A DNA stretch of 64,000 bases. It comes from Pedobacter cryoconitis (lineage in GTDB: Bacteria; Bacteroidota; Bacteroidia; Sphingobacteriales; Sphingobacteriaceae). The position numbers were made by a program, and so were the translations under genes. Each line of letters begins with the position of its first letter. Positions within the stretch are counted from its first letter, which is position 1. The notes beneath the pieces were generated by a model. The model had not been told where the DNA came from. It saw nothing but the letters and a program-made list of their open reading frames with translations, and searched no databases. The stretch spans positions 1-64,000 of the forward strand of contig NZ_QLLR01000015.1 in the NCBI RefSeq assembly GCF_003259615.1, in the 5' to 3' direction. Shown piece after piece: positions 16,444-25,384 of this stretch.

Positions 16444-17535
16444 ATGAAGCACAAATTGCTCCTATTGTTATTGGTATGCACAATAAGTGCCAAAATCAAT
16501 GCACAACCATTATTTAATATCGGCCTTAATATCGGTGATTCCGCTCCTCCGCTGAAAGTAAAAGCCTGGGTTAAAGGTAAGCCAATACAAAAGTTTGAAA
16601 AAGGTAAGATTTATGTGATAGATTTTTGGGCAACATGGTGTATACCTTGTATGGCTTTGATGCCGCATTTTTCAAAACTAGCACATAAATATCAGGATAA
16701 AGCTACTTTTTTATCAATTGATATTTATGAAAAGGAAATAATCCCCATAGCAAAAATTAAAAAATTAGTTGACAGTATGGCAAATCGAATGGATTTCACG
16801 ATTGGTATCGAAGAGAATAAATTAATGACTAAGACATGGGCCGACCCCTCTAAGCTGGAGGGAATACCAAGCATATTTATAATAAATGATGGAAAAATAG
16901 ACTGGATTGGCCATCCCAAATATGCTGATAGCGTTTTAACACAAATATTAAATAAGACGTGGAGACCGGGATTAGCACTAATAAAACGCAATGATCAACT
17001 TTATTTAAAGCATTTGGAATATGTGAGTGCAGCAGAATTAACGGCAAAAATAGACCGATATAAAATTAATATGGCTGGTAATACTTATGATAGAGTAATG
17101 ATTAGTCCAGATTCTGTACTTTTAGTCATCAATGAAATGGTTAGGAACGTTCCTAGTCTAAAGTTTCTTCCTGTTTTCGTTTCATCTACATTCCGATCAT
17201 TATTACAAACAAATCCGCAAAAAGCCTATGATTTTGCCCGGGAAGTAATGGCTACACATACTTATTACGATGAACCTATTTATCTCTCTTTAGTCTACTA
17301 TATCGAGGAAAATTCTGATTCACTAAAGCTTCCAGAGAACATTTACAGGCTAGGAGCAGAATGTTGTCAAGCATGGATAGATAGTGATCCTTATCCTGAA
17401 TTTGGTTTAACCTTAAGTTCATATAAAAGAATGGCAAACCTATATAGGCATGCTGGAGACTTGCAAAAGGCTGCCGAAGCGGAGCGAAAAGCGAAAGACT
17501 TCTCTCTAATAAATCAAAAACTGTTAAATCAATGA
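16444..17535 (+). CDS. TlpA-like thioredoxin-domain protein, paralogue 1
   Basis: An exported 363-residue protein with a cleavable signal (MKHKLLLLLLVCTISAKINA). A TlpA/AhpC-TSA thioredoxin fold (about 29-170) has the active site Cys66-Ile-Pro-Cys69 in FWATWCIPCM and a cis-Pro142 in EGIPSIFII. The C-terminal 190 residues are unlike any domain I know (LISPDSVLL-type and DPQKAYDFAREVMATHTYYD segments) and look helical. It would act in the periplasm in disulfide exchange or reduction. It is the first of three tandem relatives lying after the cysteine-rich peptide; its upstream region differs from that of copies 2 and 3. Confidence 0.85.
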   Translation: MKHKLLLLLLVCTISAKINAQPLFNIGLNIGDSAPPLKVKAWVKGKPIQKFEKGKIYVIDFWATWCIPCMALMPHFSKLAHKYQDKATFLSIDIYEKEIIPIAKIKKLVDSMANRMDFTIGIEENKLMTKTWADPSKLEGIPSIFIINDGKIDWIGHPKYADSVLTQILNKTWRPGLALIKRNDQLYLKHLEYVSAAELTAKIDRYKINMAGNTYDRVMISPDSVLLVINEMVRNVPSLKFLPVFVSSTFRSLLQTNPQKAYDFAREVMATHTYYDEPIYLSLVYYIEENSDSLKLPENIYRLGAECCQAWIDSDPYPEFGLTLSSYKRMANLYRHAGDLQKAAEAERKAKDFSLINQKLLNQ

Positions 17536-17714
17536 GTTTAAATTTAAAAAACAGGATTCAACTTCTTGTTCCAAAAATAACTATTGGAGTTAAAAAGTAT
17601 TAGAATAAATGGTAAATATCAGGTATGCACTTAATTCGTTCTGTCAGGTTCCTATTTTACAATATTAAGCATATAAATTTTAGGTCATTCCTATGTGAAT
17701 TTAAATCAAAAAAT

Positions 17715-18806
17715 ATGAAGTGTAAATTTCAATTGTTCATATTATTATGTACAATAAGTTTTAATATCAATGCACAGTCATTTTTTAATATTGGACTTAA
17801 TATCGGTGATCCTGCGCCACCATTGAGAGTAAAAGCCTGGGTTAAAGGTAAGCCAATACAAAAGTTTGAAAAAGGTAAGATTTATGTTATAGATTTTTGG
17901 GCAACATGGTGTATACCTTGTATGGATTTGATGCCGCATTTTTCAAAACTAGCGCATAAATATCAAGATAAAGCTACCTTTTTATCAATTGATATTTATG
18001 AAAAAGAAAATATCCCCATAGCAAAAATCAAAAAACTAGTGCATGATATGGGTAACCGAATGGATGTTACGGTCGGTGTTGAAGAAAACAAGTTGATGAG
18101 TAAGAATTGGGCTGATACATCTAAAGCCAAAGGAATACCAACCATATTTATTGTAAATGATGGAAAAATAGACTGGATTGGCCACCCCAAATATGCTGAT
18201 AGTGTTTTAACACAAATATTAAATAAGACTTGGAAGCCGGGATTTGCACTGATAAAACGCAATGATCAACTTTATCTAAAACATTTGGAATTGATGAGTG
18301 CAGAGGAATTAACAGCTAAAGTATACCGATATAAAATCAATATGACTGGTAATACTTATGATAGAGTAATGATTAGTCCAGATTCAATACTTCTAGTCAT
18401 CAACGAAATGGTTAAAAATGTACCTAGTTTAAAATATCTCCCCATTTTTGTGGCATTTACATTCCCAGCACTATTAAAAACAGACCCGCAAAAAGCCTAT
18501 GATTTTGCCAGAGAAGTAATGGCTACACATACTTATATCGATGAACCTATTTATCTTTCTTTAGTCTACTTTATCGAGGAAAATTCTGATGCCCTAAAGC
18601 TTCCAGAAAAGATTTACAGGTTAGGAGCAGAATGTTGTCAGGCATGGATAGATAGTGATCCTTATCCTGAATTTGGTTTAACCTTAAGTTCATATAAAAG
18701 AATGGCAAACCTATATAGGCATGCGGGAGACTTGCAAAAAGCTGCCGAAGCAGAACAAAAGGCGAAAGACTTCTCTCTAACAAATCAAAAACTGTTAAAT
18801 CAATAA
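17715..18806 (+). CDS. TlpA-like thioredoxin-domain protein, paralogue 2
   Basis: Very similar to paralogue 1 along its whole length, with the same WCIPC active site and the same unknown C-terminal region; differences are scattered substitutions. I start it at the ATG at 17715 (MKCKFQLFILLCTISFNINAQ), which yields a proper signal peptide of the same length as in copy 1. An in-frame ATG 90 bases upstream adds 30 residues that would bury that signal. The 120 bases before the gene are nearly identical to those before copy 3, showing that duplication units 2 and 3 include their leader. The expected role is periplasmic thiol-disulfide exchange. Confidence 0.85.
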   Translation: MKCKFQLFILLCTISFNINAQSFFNIGLNIGDPAPPLRVKAWVKGKPIQKFEKGKIYVIDFWATWCIPCMDLMPHFSKLAHKYQDKATFLSIDIYEKENIPIAKIKKLVHDMGNRMDVTVGVEENKLMSKNWADTSKAKGIPTIFIVNDGKIDWIGHPKYADSVLTQILNKTWKPGFALIKRNDQLYLKHLELMSAEELTAKVYRYKINMTGNTYDRVMISPDSILLVINEMVKNVPSLKYLPIFVAFTFPALLKTDPQKAYDFAREVMATHTYIDEPIYLSLVYFIEENSDALKLPEKIYRLGAECCQAWIDSDPYPEFGLTLSSYKRMANLYRHAGDLQKAAEAEQKAKDFSLTNQKLLNQ

Positions 18807-18985
18807 GTTTAAATTTAAAAACAGGATTCAACTTCTTGTTTTCAAAAATAACTATTGGATTTAAAAAGTATTAGAATAAATGGTAAAGATCAGGTATGCA
18901 CTTAATTCGTTCTGTCAGGTTCCTATTTTACAGTATTAAGCATATAAATTTTAGGTCATTCCTATGTGAATTTAAATCAAAAAAT

Positions 18986-20068
18986 ATGAAGTGTAAATTT
19001 CAATTGTTCATATTCTTATGTACAATAAGTTTCAACATCAATGCACAATCATTGTTTAATATTGGCCTTAATATCGGTGACCCTGCCCCTCCCCTGAAAG
19101 TAAAAGCCTGGGTTAAAGGTAAGCCAATACAAAAGTTTGAAAAAGATAAAATTTATGTGATAGATTTTTGGGCGACATGGTGCATACCTTGCATGGCTTT
19201 AATGCCACATTTTTCAAAATTAGCTCATAAATATCAAGATAAAGCTACTTTTTTGTCAATTGATATTTATGAAAAAGAAAACGTTCCAATAGCAAAAATC
19301 AAAAAATTAGTAGATAATATGGGAGACCGAATGGATGTTACGGTCGGTGTTGAAGAAAATAAGTTGATGAGTAAGAATTGGGCTGACACATCTAAAGCTA
19401 AAGGAATACCAACCATATTTATTGTAAATGATGGAAAAATAGACTGGATTGGCCATCCAAAATATGCCGATAGCGTTTTAAAACAAATATTAAATAAAAC
19501 CTGGAGGCCGGAATTGGCTCGGTTAAAGCGCAACAACCAACTTTATTTATATGATCTGGATATGGAGAGTACAGGTGAACTAGTAGATAGAACATACCGA
19601 TATGAAATTAATATGGCGGGCAATACTTATGACCGCGTAGAAATCAGACCTGATTCGGTACTTTTAATTATCGATGAAATGGTTAAAAATATACCTAGCT
19701 TAAAATTTCTTCCGGGCTTTATTGTGTCTAAATTCCCCGCACTATTACAAACAGACCCACAAAAGGCTTATGACTTTGTCCGTGAAGCAATGGCTACACC
19801 TTCTTATTATGATGAACCTCCTTACCTTCTTCTTGTTAACGCTATAGAAGAAAATTCTGATAAAATGAAAGTCCCGGAAAATATTTTCAGGCTAGGAGCA
19901 GAATGTTGTCAGGCATGGATTGATAGTGATCCTTATCCGGAATTGGGTTTTACCTCGACTACATATAAAAGAATGGCAAACCTATATAGGCATGCTGGAG
20001 ACTTGCAAAAGGCTGCCGAAGCAGAGCAAAAAGCGAAAGACTTCTCTCTAACGAACAATAAACATTGA
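18986..20068 (+). CDS. TlpA-like thioredoxin-domain protein, paralogue 3
   Basis: The third copy (360 residues from the ATG at 18986; a longer frame opens at 18896 but would hide the signal peptide). The WCIPC active site and the thioredoxin half are almost the same as in copy 2. The C-terminal half has diverged most of the three, for example YDLDMESTGELVDRTYRYEINM and PSYYDEPPYLLLVNAIEENSD in place of the copy 1/2 wording. So the redox domain is held constant while the presumed substrate-recognition part varies. A hairpin terminator follows about 80 bases downstream. Confidence 0.85.
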   Translation: MKCKFQLFIFLCTISFNINAQSLFNIGLNIGDPAPPLKVKAWVKGKPIQKFEKDKIYVIDFWATWCIPCMALMPHFSKLAHKYQDKATFLSIDIYEKENVPIAKIKKLVDNMGDRMDVTVGVEENKLMSKNWADTSKAKGIPTIFIVNDGKIDWIGHPKYADSVLKQILNKTWRPELARLKRNNQLYLYDLDMESTGELVDRTYRYEINMAGNTYDRVEIRPDSVLLIIDEMVKNIPSLKFLPGFIVSKFPALLQTDPQKAYDFVREAMATPSYYDEPPYLLLVNAIEENSDKMKVPENIFRLGAECCQAWIDSDPYPELGFTSTTYKRMANLYRHAGDLQKAAEAEQKAKDFSLTNNKH

Positions 20069-20148
20069 TCAATGAACTAAAATTTAAAAACAGGGCTCAG
20101 ACAATCACGTCCTGTGGAAATGAAAAAAACAAAAGATAGAGTGGGATA

Positions 20149-20182
20149 AAAAGAGGTCAATCATAAAGATATGGCCTCTTAA
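20149..20182. terminator. Hairpin terminator, probably bidirectional
   Basis: AAGAGGTC (20151-20158) pairs with GGCCTCTT (20173-20180; G-U at one position), with an A-run before and AAATTTAAAA after. It separates paralogue 3 from the converging DUF gene. Confidence 0.6.
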
Positions 20183-20200
20183 ATTTAAAACCATGATTAG

Positions 20201-20563
20201 TTAATCTTTTAATAATCCAGCAGGATATAACTTTACCTTGTAAGGCTTAGTATTTCCCCGGATCACTTTAATCATCTGAGTTTGGTAACCAGCAAATGAA
20301 ACAACCAGCATATCACTATGACGGGAAATCATTAATGCTGCAACCCCGTCAGCATTTGTAATCGTATCCTTATGTAGTTCTTTCAAGCTTACAGTTGCTC
20401 CGGGAAAAGCATTAGATTCCTCATCAACTACTGTCACATGCAGCATACATTCCCGTGCAGCGATGCTATAATAAACGGGTGCTGCAGGTGAACTGGCAGT
20501 AAGACTGAATATCAAAATAGCAAATAAGGCTAACAAGCTGATGGACAGGGCAACTTTTTTCAT
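20201..20563 (-). CDS. Small exported carboxypeptidase-regulatory-like domain protein
   Basis: Read from the ATG at 20563 the product has 120 residues: a signal or anchor segment (MKKVALSISLLALFAILIFS), then a single beta-sandwich of the carboxypeptidase-D regulatory-like family (LHVTVVDEESNAFPGATVSL, ITNADGVAALMI, VSFAGYQTQMIKV). This is the same fold that precedes TonB receptors but it stands alone here. The longer frame from 20596 adds 11 residues and weakens the signal peptide. Small proteins of this kind may be envelope adaptors; no specific role is known. Confidence 0.65.
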   Translation of the reverse strand: MKKVALSISLLALFAILIFSLTASSPAAPVYYSIAARECMLHVTVVDEESNAFPGATVSLKELHKDTITNADGVAALMISRHSDMLVVSFAGYQTQMIKVIRGNTKPYKVKLYPAGLLKD

Positions 20564-20660
20564 CTTTTGAGTATTACTTAAATTTACCCATTTCAATGCT
20601 GCCCTAACTGGACATATGACCCATAATCAACTTAGTGTGAAAATAATTTACTATAAAAAC

Positions 20661-20739
20661 AAGAGGCCGCATTGAGACACGTAACCTCCCAAATAGTGTC
20701 TAACTGTCAGGAGATTACGCCTTCTCAACAAGGCCTCTT
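20661..20739 (-). terminator. Long structured hairpin downstream of the MBL hydrolase gene
   Basis: AAGAGGCC (20661-20668) pairs with GGCCTCTT (20732-20739), TTGAGA (20672-20677) with TCTCAA (20723-20728), and GTAACCTCC (20681-20689) with GGAGATTAC (20710-20718, one mismatch). On the minus strand the hairpin is followed by GTTTTTATAG, which suits a terminator for the ABC/MBL operon. At 79 bases it is much longer than neighbouring terminators. Confidence 0.55.
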
Positions 20740-20763
20740 ATCTTATTTAAATGTCAAATTCTT

Positions 20764-21417
20764 TTATTTAAATGCCAAAGGATCGGGTCTGTTCTTTCGC
20801 ATCCTGAAATCGGCAAACATGGGCTTTTCATCAATCATAAAATACAGATTATTAGACATCAGAAAATCCAGATCCTTACCTGCTGTCATCCCAAAAGAAT
20901 GTCCCGGCCAGATTAATGTAGTTTTAGGGAAATAGCGCTTAAAAAACTGGACTGAATCATAAAGCGAATCAATTGCGCTGACCCCACACTCCCCTACACC
21001 TTCAATAAAAACAGTATCGCCGGTAAAACAATGCGGGCCAACCTGGTAACAAGTACTTCCCGAGGTATGCCCCGGTGTAATTACCGGAATAATCTTTAAC
21101 TGATCAATAACAAGCTCCTCCAAATGGTATACTGGCTGTAAATTCGGACAACTGAAATTATAATCCCTGATTTCCGTTGCAGACATATAAACCGGAACTT
21201 CATGAAGCTGCGCAAAAGTTGCAGCAAGGTCGACGTGGTCCCGGTGCGAATGCGTTAAAAGCACTCCCTTTAAAACGATTTGATGCGTTGACATAAAATC
21301 ATTGATCAATTCATAATCCCATGCCGGGTCAACCAACACACCAGTTTCGCCTTCATGAATCAAATAACATTGATTTTTCATCTGCCCCTCAGAAACGCGA
21401 AAAAGTTTCACTTCCAT
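20764..21417 (-). CDS. MBL-fold metallo-hydrolase (glyoxalase II-like)
   Basis: A 217-residue cytoplasmic enzyme of the metallo-beta-lactamase superfamily. The zinc motif THSHRDHVD (HxHxDH) is intact, a further ligand is in PGHTSGSTCY, FTGDTVF carries the bridging Asp, and WPGHSFG the last His. Length and motif order match YcbL/GloB-like hydrolases acting on thioesters or similar, but lactonases share them. It lies 14 bases after the ABC exporter gene and is likely cotranscribed with it. Confidence 0.88.
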   Translation of the reverse strand: MEVKLFRVSEGQMKNQCYLIHEGETGVLVDPAWDYELINDFMSTHQIVLKGVLLTHSHRDHVDLAATFAQLHEVPVYMSATEIRDYNFSCPNLQPVYHLEELVIDQLKIIPVITPGHTSGSTCYQVGPHCFTGDTVFIEGVGECGVSAIDSLYDSVQFFKRYFPKTTLIWPGHSFGMTAGKDLDFLMSNNLYFMIDEKPMFADFRMRKNRPDPLAFK

Positions 21418-21431
21418 AAACGTCTTTTTAT

Positions 21432-23201
21432 TTAGTTTGTAAACTGCATTTCACTCAGATTTCTGTACAGTCCGCCAGTCACATCAATCAGCTCGTGGTG
21501 CGTACCTTCCTCGACAATCTGTCCCTGGTGAAGTACAATAATTTTATCGGCCTGTCTTACCGTAGCCAGACGATGCGCAATCACAATAGAAGTACGTCCT
21601 TCCATCAGTTTATCCAGTGCATCCTGTACTAATCTTTCAGACTCTGAATCCAGTGCAGATGTAGCTTCATCAAGGATTAAAATACGCGGAGCTTTAAGAA
21701 CCGCACGTGCAATAGCGATCCGCTGACGCTGTCCGCCGGAAAGCTGTATGCCCCGCTCCCCTACAATGGTATCCAGACCGAGCGGAAATCTTTGAATAAA
21801 CTCCCAGGCATTTGCCTTTTCTGCAGCCGCAATGATTTCTTCCGCAGAAGCACCTTTTCTGCCGTAGCCAATGTTATCTCCAATGGTTCCGCCAAAAAGA
21901 AAGACATCTTGCGGAACAACTGCAATTTGTGCTCTCAATTCCGATAGAGGAATACTCGCACTATCTCTTCCGTCAAAGAACACACCGCCTTTAGAAGGGT
22001 TATATAATCTCAGTAACAACGATACAATAGTGCTCTTACCCGCACCACTTGAACCCACAATGGCAACCTTCTGATTGGCAGAAGCCTCAAAAGATACCCC
22101 CTGCAAAACATTAATATCTTCTCTTGTCGGATAGTGAAAATGAATATCACGGAAAGCGATTGTTCCATGAAGCAGATTTTCCGGTGCAATACTTTTGAAA
22201 TCCGTCAGCTCTTCTACCGGTTCTTCCAACAGCTCAAAAAGGTGGGTCGTTGCGCCGATACTTTTCTGTAAAGAAGTATATACCTCTGCAAGACCCGAAA
22301 TAGATGTGGCAATAAATATAGAATACAATAAGAATGAAATCAGTTCACCTGAAGCCACTCCTGTAGTTACCCCGCGCCAGATCACAGCGACCAGCGTTCC
22401 GAACATTCCGATAATGACAAAAGAATTAAATAAACCTTTGTACTTACCACCTTTCATTCCTAACCTGGCCATTTCATTCGTATGGGCACGGTAGCGGCCA
22501 ATTTCAAAAAACTCACTCACGAAAGCCTTTACACTGAAAATACCCTGTAAAGTTTCTTCCACAACCGTATTGGACAGCGCTACTTTATCCTGTACCTGCA
22601 TGGCATATTTATTCAGGAACTGCCCGAATAATTCTCCCACAACCATCATCACCGGCAATAACAACAGCATGAAAATAGTCAGCTCCATCGAAGTGAGCAT
22701 CAGCAAGACCAAACCGCCAATAATAATGACCGTCTGCCGCACCAGTTCTGCCAGCGTGGTATTGAATATCTCCTGCAGTAGTGTAATGTCAGCAGAAATT
22801 CTGCTGCTCAGTTCACCTACACGTTTATGCAGGAAAACACTCATCGGCATTTTAATCAGGTGGCTATATACAGTCTGCCGTAAAGCAGCCAATGTTTTTT
22901 CAGTAACATTCACAAACAAGACTACCCTGAAAAAGGAGAATATAGCCTGTAGAATAAGGATAACGACCAGCAACCATCCAATATAGGTGGTCTTGCCCGA
23001 CTCGATACCCTGCTTACCGCCATCAATCAATTGCCCGAGCAGCTTTGGCAATGCCAGACCAGATACGCTGGCAACCATCAGCAAAAAAAGTCCAAGGCTG
23101 AATTCCAGCCAGTAAGGCTTTACATAGTGTAACAAACGTAATAACGGTTTAAGCGAACTACGTTTAACACTTTTAACTTTAACAATTGTCTGATTTTGCA
23201 T
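21432..23201 (-). CDS. ABC exporter, fused permease and ATPase (MsbA/ABCB type)
   Basis: A 589-residue half-transporter: six predicted TM helices in the first 320 residues, then an ATPase with Walker A GSSGAGKST, the Q-loop in VPQDVFLFGG, the signature LSGGQRQRIAIARA, Walker B ILILDEATSALDS and the H-loop IVIAHRLATV. It works as a homodimer in the inner membrane to export lipids, drugs or small molecules; the substrate cannot be read from sequence. There is no C39 domain, so it does not supply the peptidase-transporter missing from the peptide cluster, though it could in principle serve as its pump. It is followed by the MBL gene; a GC-rich hairpin separates it from sbnB upstream. Confidence 0.92.
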   Translation of the reverse strand: MQNQTIVKVKSVKRSSLKPLLRLLHYVKPYWLEFSLGLFLLMVASVSGLALPKLLGQLIDGGKQGIESGKTTYIGWLLVVILILQAIFSFFRVVLFVNVTEKTLAALRQTVYSHLIKMPMSVFLHKRVGELSSRISADITLLQEIFNTTLAELVRQTVIIIGGLVLLMLTSMELTIFMLLLLPVMMVVGELFGQFLNKYAMQVQDKVALSNTVVEETLQGIFSVKAFVSEFFEIGRYRAHTNEMARLGMKGGKYKGLFNSFVIIGMFGTLVAVIWRGVTTGVASGELISFLLYSIFIATSISGLAEVYTSLQKSIGATTHLFELLEEPVEELTDFKSIAPENLLHGTIAFRDIHFHYPTREDINVLQGVSFEASANQKVAIVGSSGAGKSTIVSLLLRLYNPSKGGVFFDGRDSASIPLSELRAQIAVVPQDVFLFGGTIGDNIGYGRKGASAEEIIAAAEKANAWEFIQRFPLGLDTIVGERGIQLSGGQRQRIAIARAVLKAPRILILDEATSALDSESERLVQDALDKLMEGRTSIVIAHRLATVRQADKIIVLHQGQIVEEGTHHELIDVTGGLYRNLSEMQFTN

Positions 23202-23234
23202 TTAGAAAACTTTGTAATAAAAATACGTAATTAC

Positions 23235-23254
23235 GGCCCGCATTCCGGCGGGCC
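23235..23254 (-). terminator. GC-rich hairpin between sbnB and the ABC exporter gene
   Basis: GGCCCGC (23235-23241) and GCGGGCC (23248-23254) form a 7-bp stem; reading on the minus strand, GTAATTACGTATTTTTA follows. It probably terminates or attenuates the sbnA-sbnB message. Confidence 0.5.
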
Positions 23255-23298
23255 ATAAAGCATAAATTTCAGAAAATAAACAAACGATTGATTGGTAA

Positions 23299-24270
23299 TT
23301 AATCCGGTAGTGCGAAACCCATATTTTTATTCAGTGCTTCCCGGTAATAATACCCGCCTACTGCAATATCAAAAATGGCCATTCCCATCGGGTTGAACAT
23401 AACCACATCGGTTGCTGCTCTTTTATCCAGGATGCCTTTGTTTACGATTTCCGCAATGGAATAAGTCTCGTTTTCTAAAAGTCCCTTTTGTTTGTGCATA
23501 TTTTCAATATCCGTGTTCTGTCTGCAAACTTCTTCCCAGTTGTCCACGATAATAATATCCATAAAATCTTTCATATCCACCGTATAATCTCTCAGAGAGA
23601 CATTCAGTTGTAAAGAACCTTTTTTAGGAGAAAGATTGATGTAAGGTGCATCAGAAACGGTGCAGGTAATGAATATATCTGCATCCTGATAACACTCTTC
23701 CCAGCTGGAAACGATAAAGGTCTGCTCTGCAATCTCATCATCAATATGGTTCACATCAATCGGGTTCAAATCATGGATCAGTACTTTATCAATGGCATTG
23801 CCCAGGATTGAAGTAATCATACGCAGGTGCATTTGACCAATCGGACCAAAACCATTAATCCCTACAATTAGTTTGCGGTCACTATTGCGGCCATTAATGA
23901 ACTCTTTAACCACCAGACCAGATACAGCCGCCGTTCTGATAGCACTGACAGTAGCAGTGTTAATGATACAACGCGGTATTCCCGAATCATGTTCATTCAA
24001 AATAGTAACGGAATTTGCCCTTAGTTTATCTTTGTAAATATTATCAGGAAAACTTGCAATCCACTTGATACCTGCCCATGGGTTCTCCCCGCCGATATAA
24101 GCAGGCATCGCAATGATCCTGTTCTTAGGATCTCCGAATCTTAAATAAGGCTTGATTGGCTGTGAATAGTCATTGGCGTGAAGCTGTACAACTGCATCTT
24201 TAATTACTGATGTTAATTGTTCCCAATTAAAACCGATCTCTTTAATATTATTGGCATTCAGATATAACAT
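23299..24270 (-). CDS. sbnB: SbnB-like N-[(2S)-2-amino-2-carboxyethyl]-L-glutamate dehydrogenase
   Basis: A member of the ornithine cyclodeaminase/mu-crystallin family, here of the SbnB type: it oxidatively cleaves ACEGA to L-2,3-diaminopropionate and 2-oxoglutarate using NAD. Visible features are the substrate-arginine region SAIRTAAVSGLV and the Rossmann segment VGINGFGPIGQMHLRMI. I start it at the ATG at 24270 (MLYLNANNIKEIG), 17 bases after the sbnA stop; the longest frame begins inside sbnA and adds 25 residues foreign to the family. The pairing with an SbnA homologue makes the diaminopropionate assignment much safer than the family alone would. Confidence 0.88.
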   Translation of the reverse strand: MLYLNANNIKEIGFNWEQLTSVIKDAVVQLHANDYSQPIKPYLRFGDPKNRIIAMPAYIGGENPWAGIKWIASFPDNIYKDKLRANSVTILNEHDSGIPRCIINTATVSAIRTAAVSGLVVKEFINGRNSDRKLIVGINGFGPIGQMHLRMITSILGNAIDKVLIHDLNPIDVNHIDDEIAEQTFIVSSWEECYQDADIFITCTVSDAPYINLSPKKGSLQLNVSLRDYTVDMKDFMDIIIVDNWEEVCRQNTDIENMHKQKGLLENETYSIAEIVNKGILDKRAATDVVMFNPMGMAIFDIAVGGYYYREALNKNMGFALPD

Positions 24271-24287
24271 GATTTCTTTTTTACAGC

Positions 24288-25262
24288 TTAAAAATTGATG
24301 GAAAGGATTTCTTCGTTTAACTTGGCAGCCAGCTGGGTTCCCCACTCCTGGTTATAAATGGTATCGATATAAGTATGGCCCTTATCTGGAAATATTAACA
24401 GAGAAGTAGCCTTGGTGTCACTATCATTGAATCTGAAATAGTTTTTAGCGGCCAGGTAAACTGCGCCCGAAGAAGCTCCTGCAAAAATGGCCTGCTCATT
24501 CAGCAATTCATTACATCCCCTGATAATACTCATCTGGGAAACAATAACCACATCGTCAATAATTGCATTTTCCATAATCGGAGGCACCTGGCTTGCACCA
24601 ATTCCGGAGATATAGCGTTTAACAGGTTTGTCACTAAAAATAACAGAGCCTTCTACATCTACGCCGACAATTTTCACCTCAGGTCTTTTCTTTTTGATAA
24701 AATCTGAAATGCCTGTAATCGCCCCACTGGAGCTTACCGCTACGAAAATATAGTCGAGGCGATCAAAAGAGGAAATAATCTCTTCCCCAAGTCCGTAGTA
24801 GCCTTTATAGTTATTGGGATCGCTGTACTGATCAGCAATAAAGGAATCCGGCGTTCTTTCATGCAGTTGATTCACCACATTAATCCGTGTTAACAAGTAT
24901 CCCCCGGTATGATCTCTTTCGGTAACTTTCACCACCTGGTGTGACATCAGGTTTAATAAAGTCTCGTAAGAAGAGTTGATATTCGGATCGATTACAGGTA
25001 TAAACCGGAGATTAAGTCTTTTACAGATCGAAGCGACTGCGATCGCAAGGTTACCGGAACTGGATGCGATGATGGTGGTATACTCAGAAATCTTTCCTGA
25101 TTTGATACCATTATAAATGATGTTGAATGCAGCCCGGTCTTTTGAACTTCCTGAGAAGTTGTTGTATTCTAATTTGGCAAAGAGGTTGGCCTCGTTATTT
25201 TTGAGTTCAATAAGGGGTGTATTGCCAATAAAGGCAGCGAGTTTTCCTAGTTCGTTTAACAT
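24288..25262 (-). CDS. sbnA: SbnA-like N-(2-amino-2-carboxyethyl)-L-glutamate synthase
   Basis: A PLP fold-type II enzyme of the cysteine-synthase family. The PLP lysine is Lys41 in SGSSKDRAAF, the substrate loop is IIASSSGNLAIA, and the PLP-phosphate glycine-rich loop follows in VSSSGAITGI. SbnA joins O-phosphoserine and glutamate to give ACEGA, which SbnB converts to L-2,3-diaminopropionate. The order sbnA-sbnB and short spacing match the staphyloferrin B locus of Staphylococcus, but no siderophore synthetase is in the window. The product may feed a nonribosomal peptide or another diaminopropionate-containing metabolite made elsewhere. Confidence 0.88.
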   Translation of the reverse strand: MLNELGKLAAFIGNTPLIELKNNEANLFAKLEYNNFSGSSKDRAAFNIIYNGIKSGKISEYTTIIASSSGNLAIAVASICKRLNLRFIPVIDPNINSSYETLLNLMSHQVVKVTERDHTGGYLLTRINVVNQLHERTPDSFIADQYSDPNNYKGYYGLGEEIISSFDRLDYIFVAVSSSGAITGISDFIKKKRPEVKIVGVDVEGSVIFSDKPVKRYISGIGASQVPPIMENAIIDDVVIVSQMSIIRGCNELLNEQAIFAGASSGAVYLAAKNYFRFNDSDTKATSLLIFPDKGHTYIDTIYNQEWGTQLAAKLNEEILSINF

Positions 25263-25384
25263 GGGTAGGTGAGCTAAAGATGAGAGATAGAATAATTTAT
25301 AATTTGTTAAGATGGTCCGTAGTTCAGTTCATTAGCATATCCGCTTAATTATTTCTTAATAGAGTATAAAGATTTGCATTTTCA

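Larger units (their letters stand above)
17532..20068 (+). repeat. Tandem duplication of TlpA-like gene plus leader
   Basis: The stretch from just after paralogue 1 (TTTAAATTTAAAA, ACAGGATTCAACTTCTTGTT, TATTAGAATAAATGGTAAA, then TCAGGTATGCACTTAATTCG) recurs almost unchanged after paralogue 2 (18804 onward), at a period of about 1271 bases. Unit 2 and unit 3 therefore arose by a direct duplication of leader plus gene. Sequence after paralogue 3 departs after the first bases. Confidence 0.85.

Noticed and set aside
16725..19536. Antisense frames of about 88 codons recurring in all three TlpA-like genes
   Set aside because: They recur only because the genes are duplicated; the predicted products have no signal, motif or start context.
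20672..20935. Open frame of 87 codons on the plus strand inside the MBL gene end
   Set aside because: It is antisense to the MBL hydrolase gene and runs through the hairpin; no protein features.
21432..23201. ABC exporter as the missing transporter of the cysteine-rich peptide
   Set aside because: It lacks a C39 domain and HlyD partner, is on the other strand and grouped with an MBL hydrolase, so position alone does not support it.
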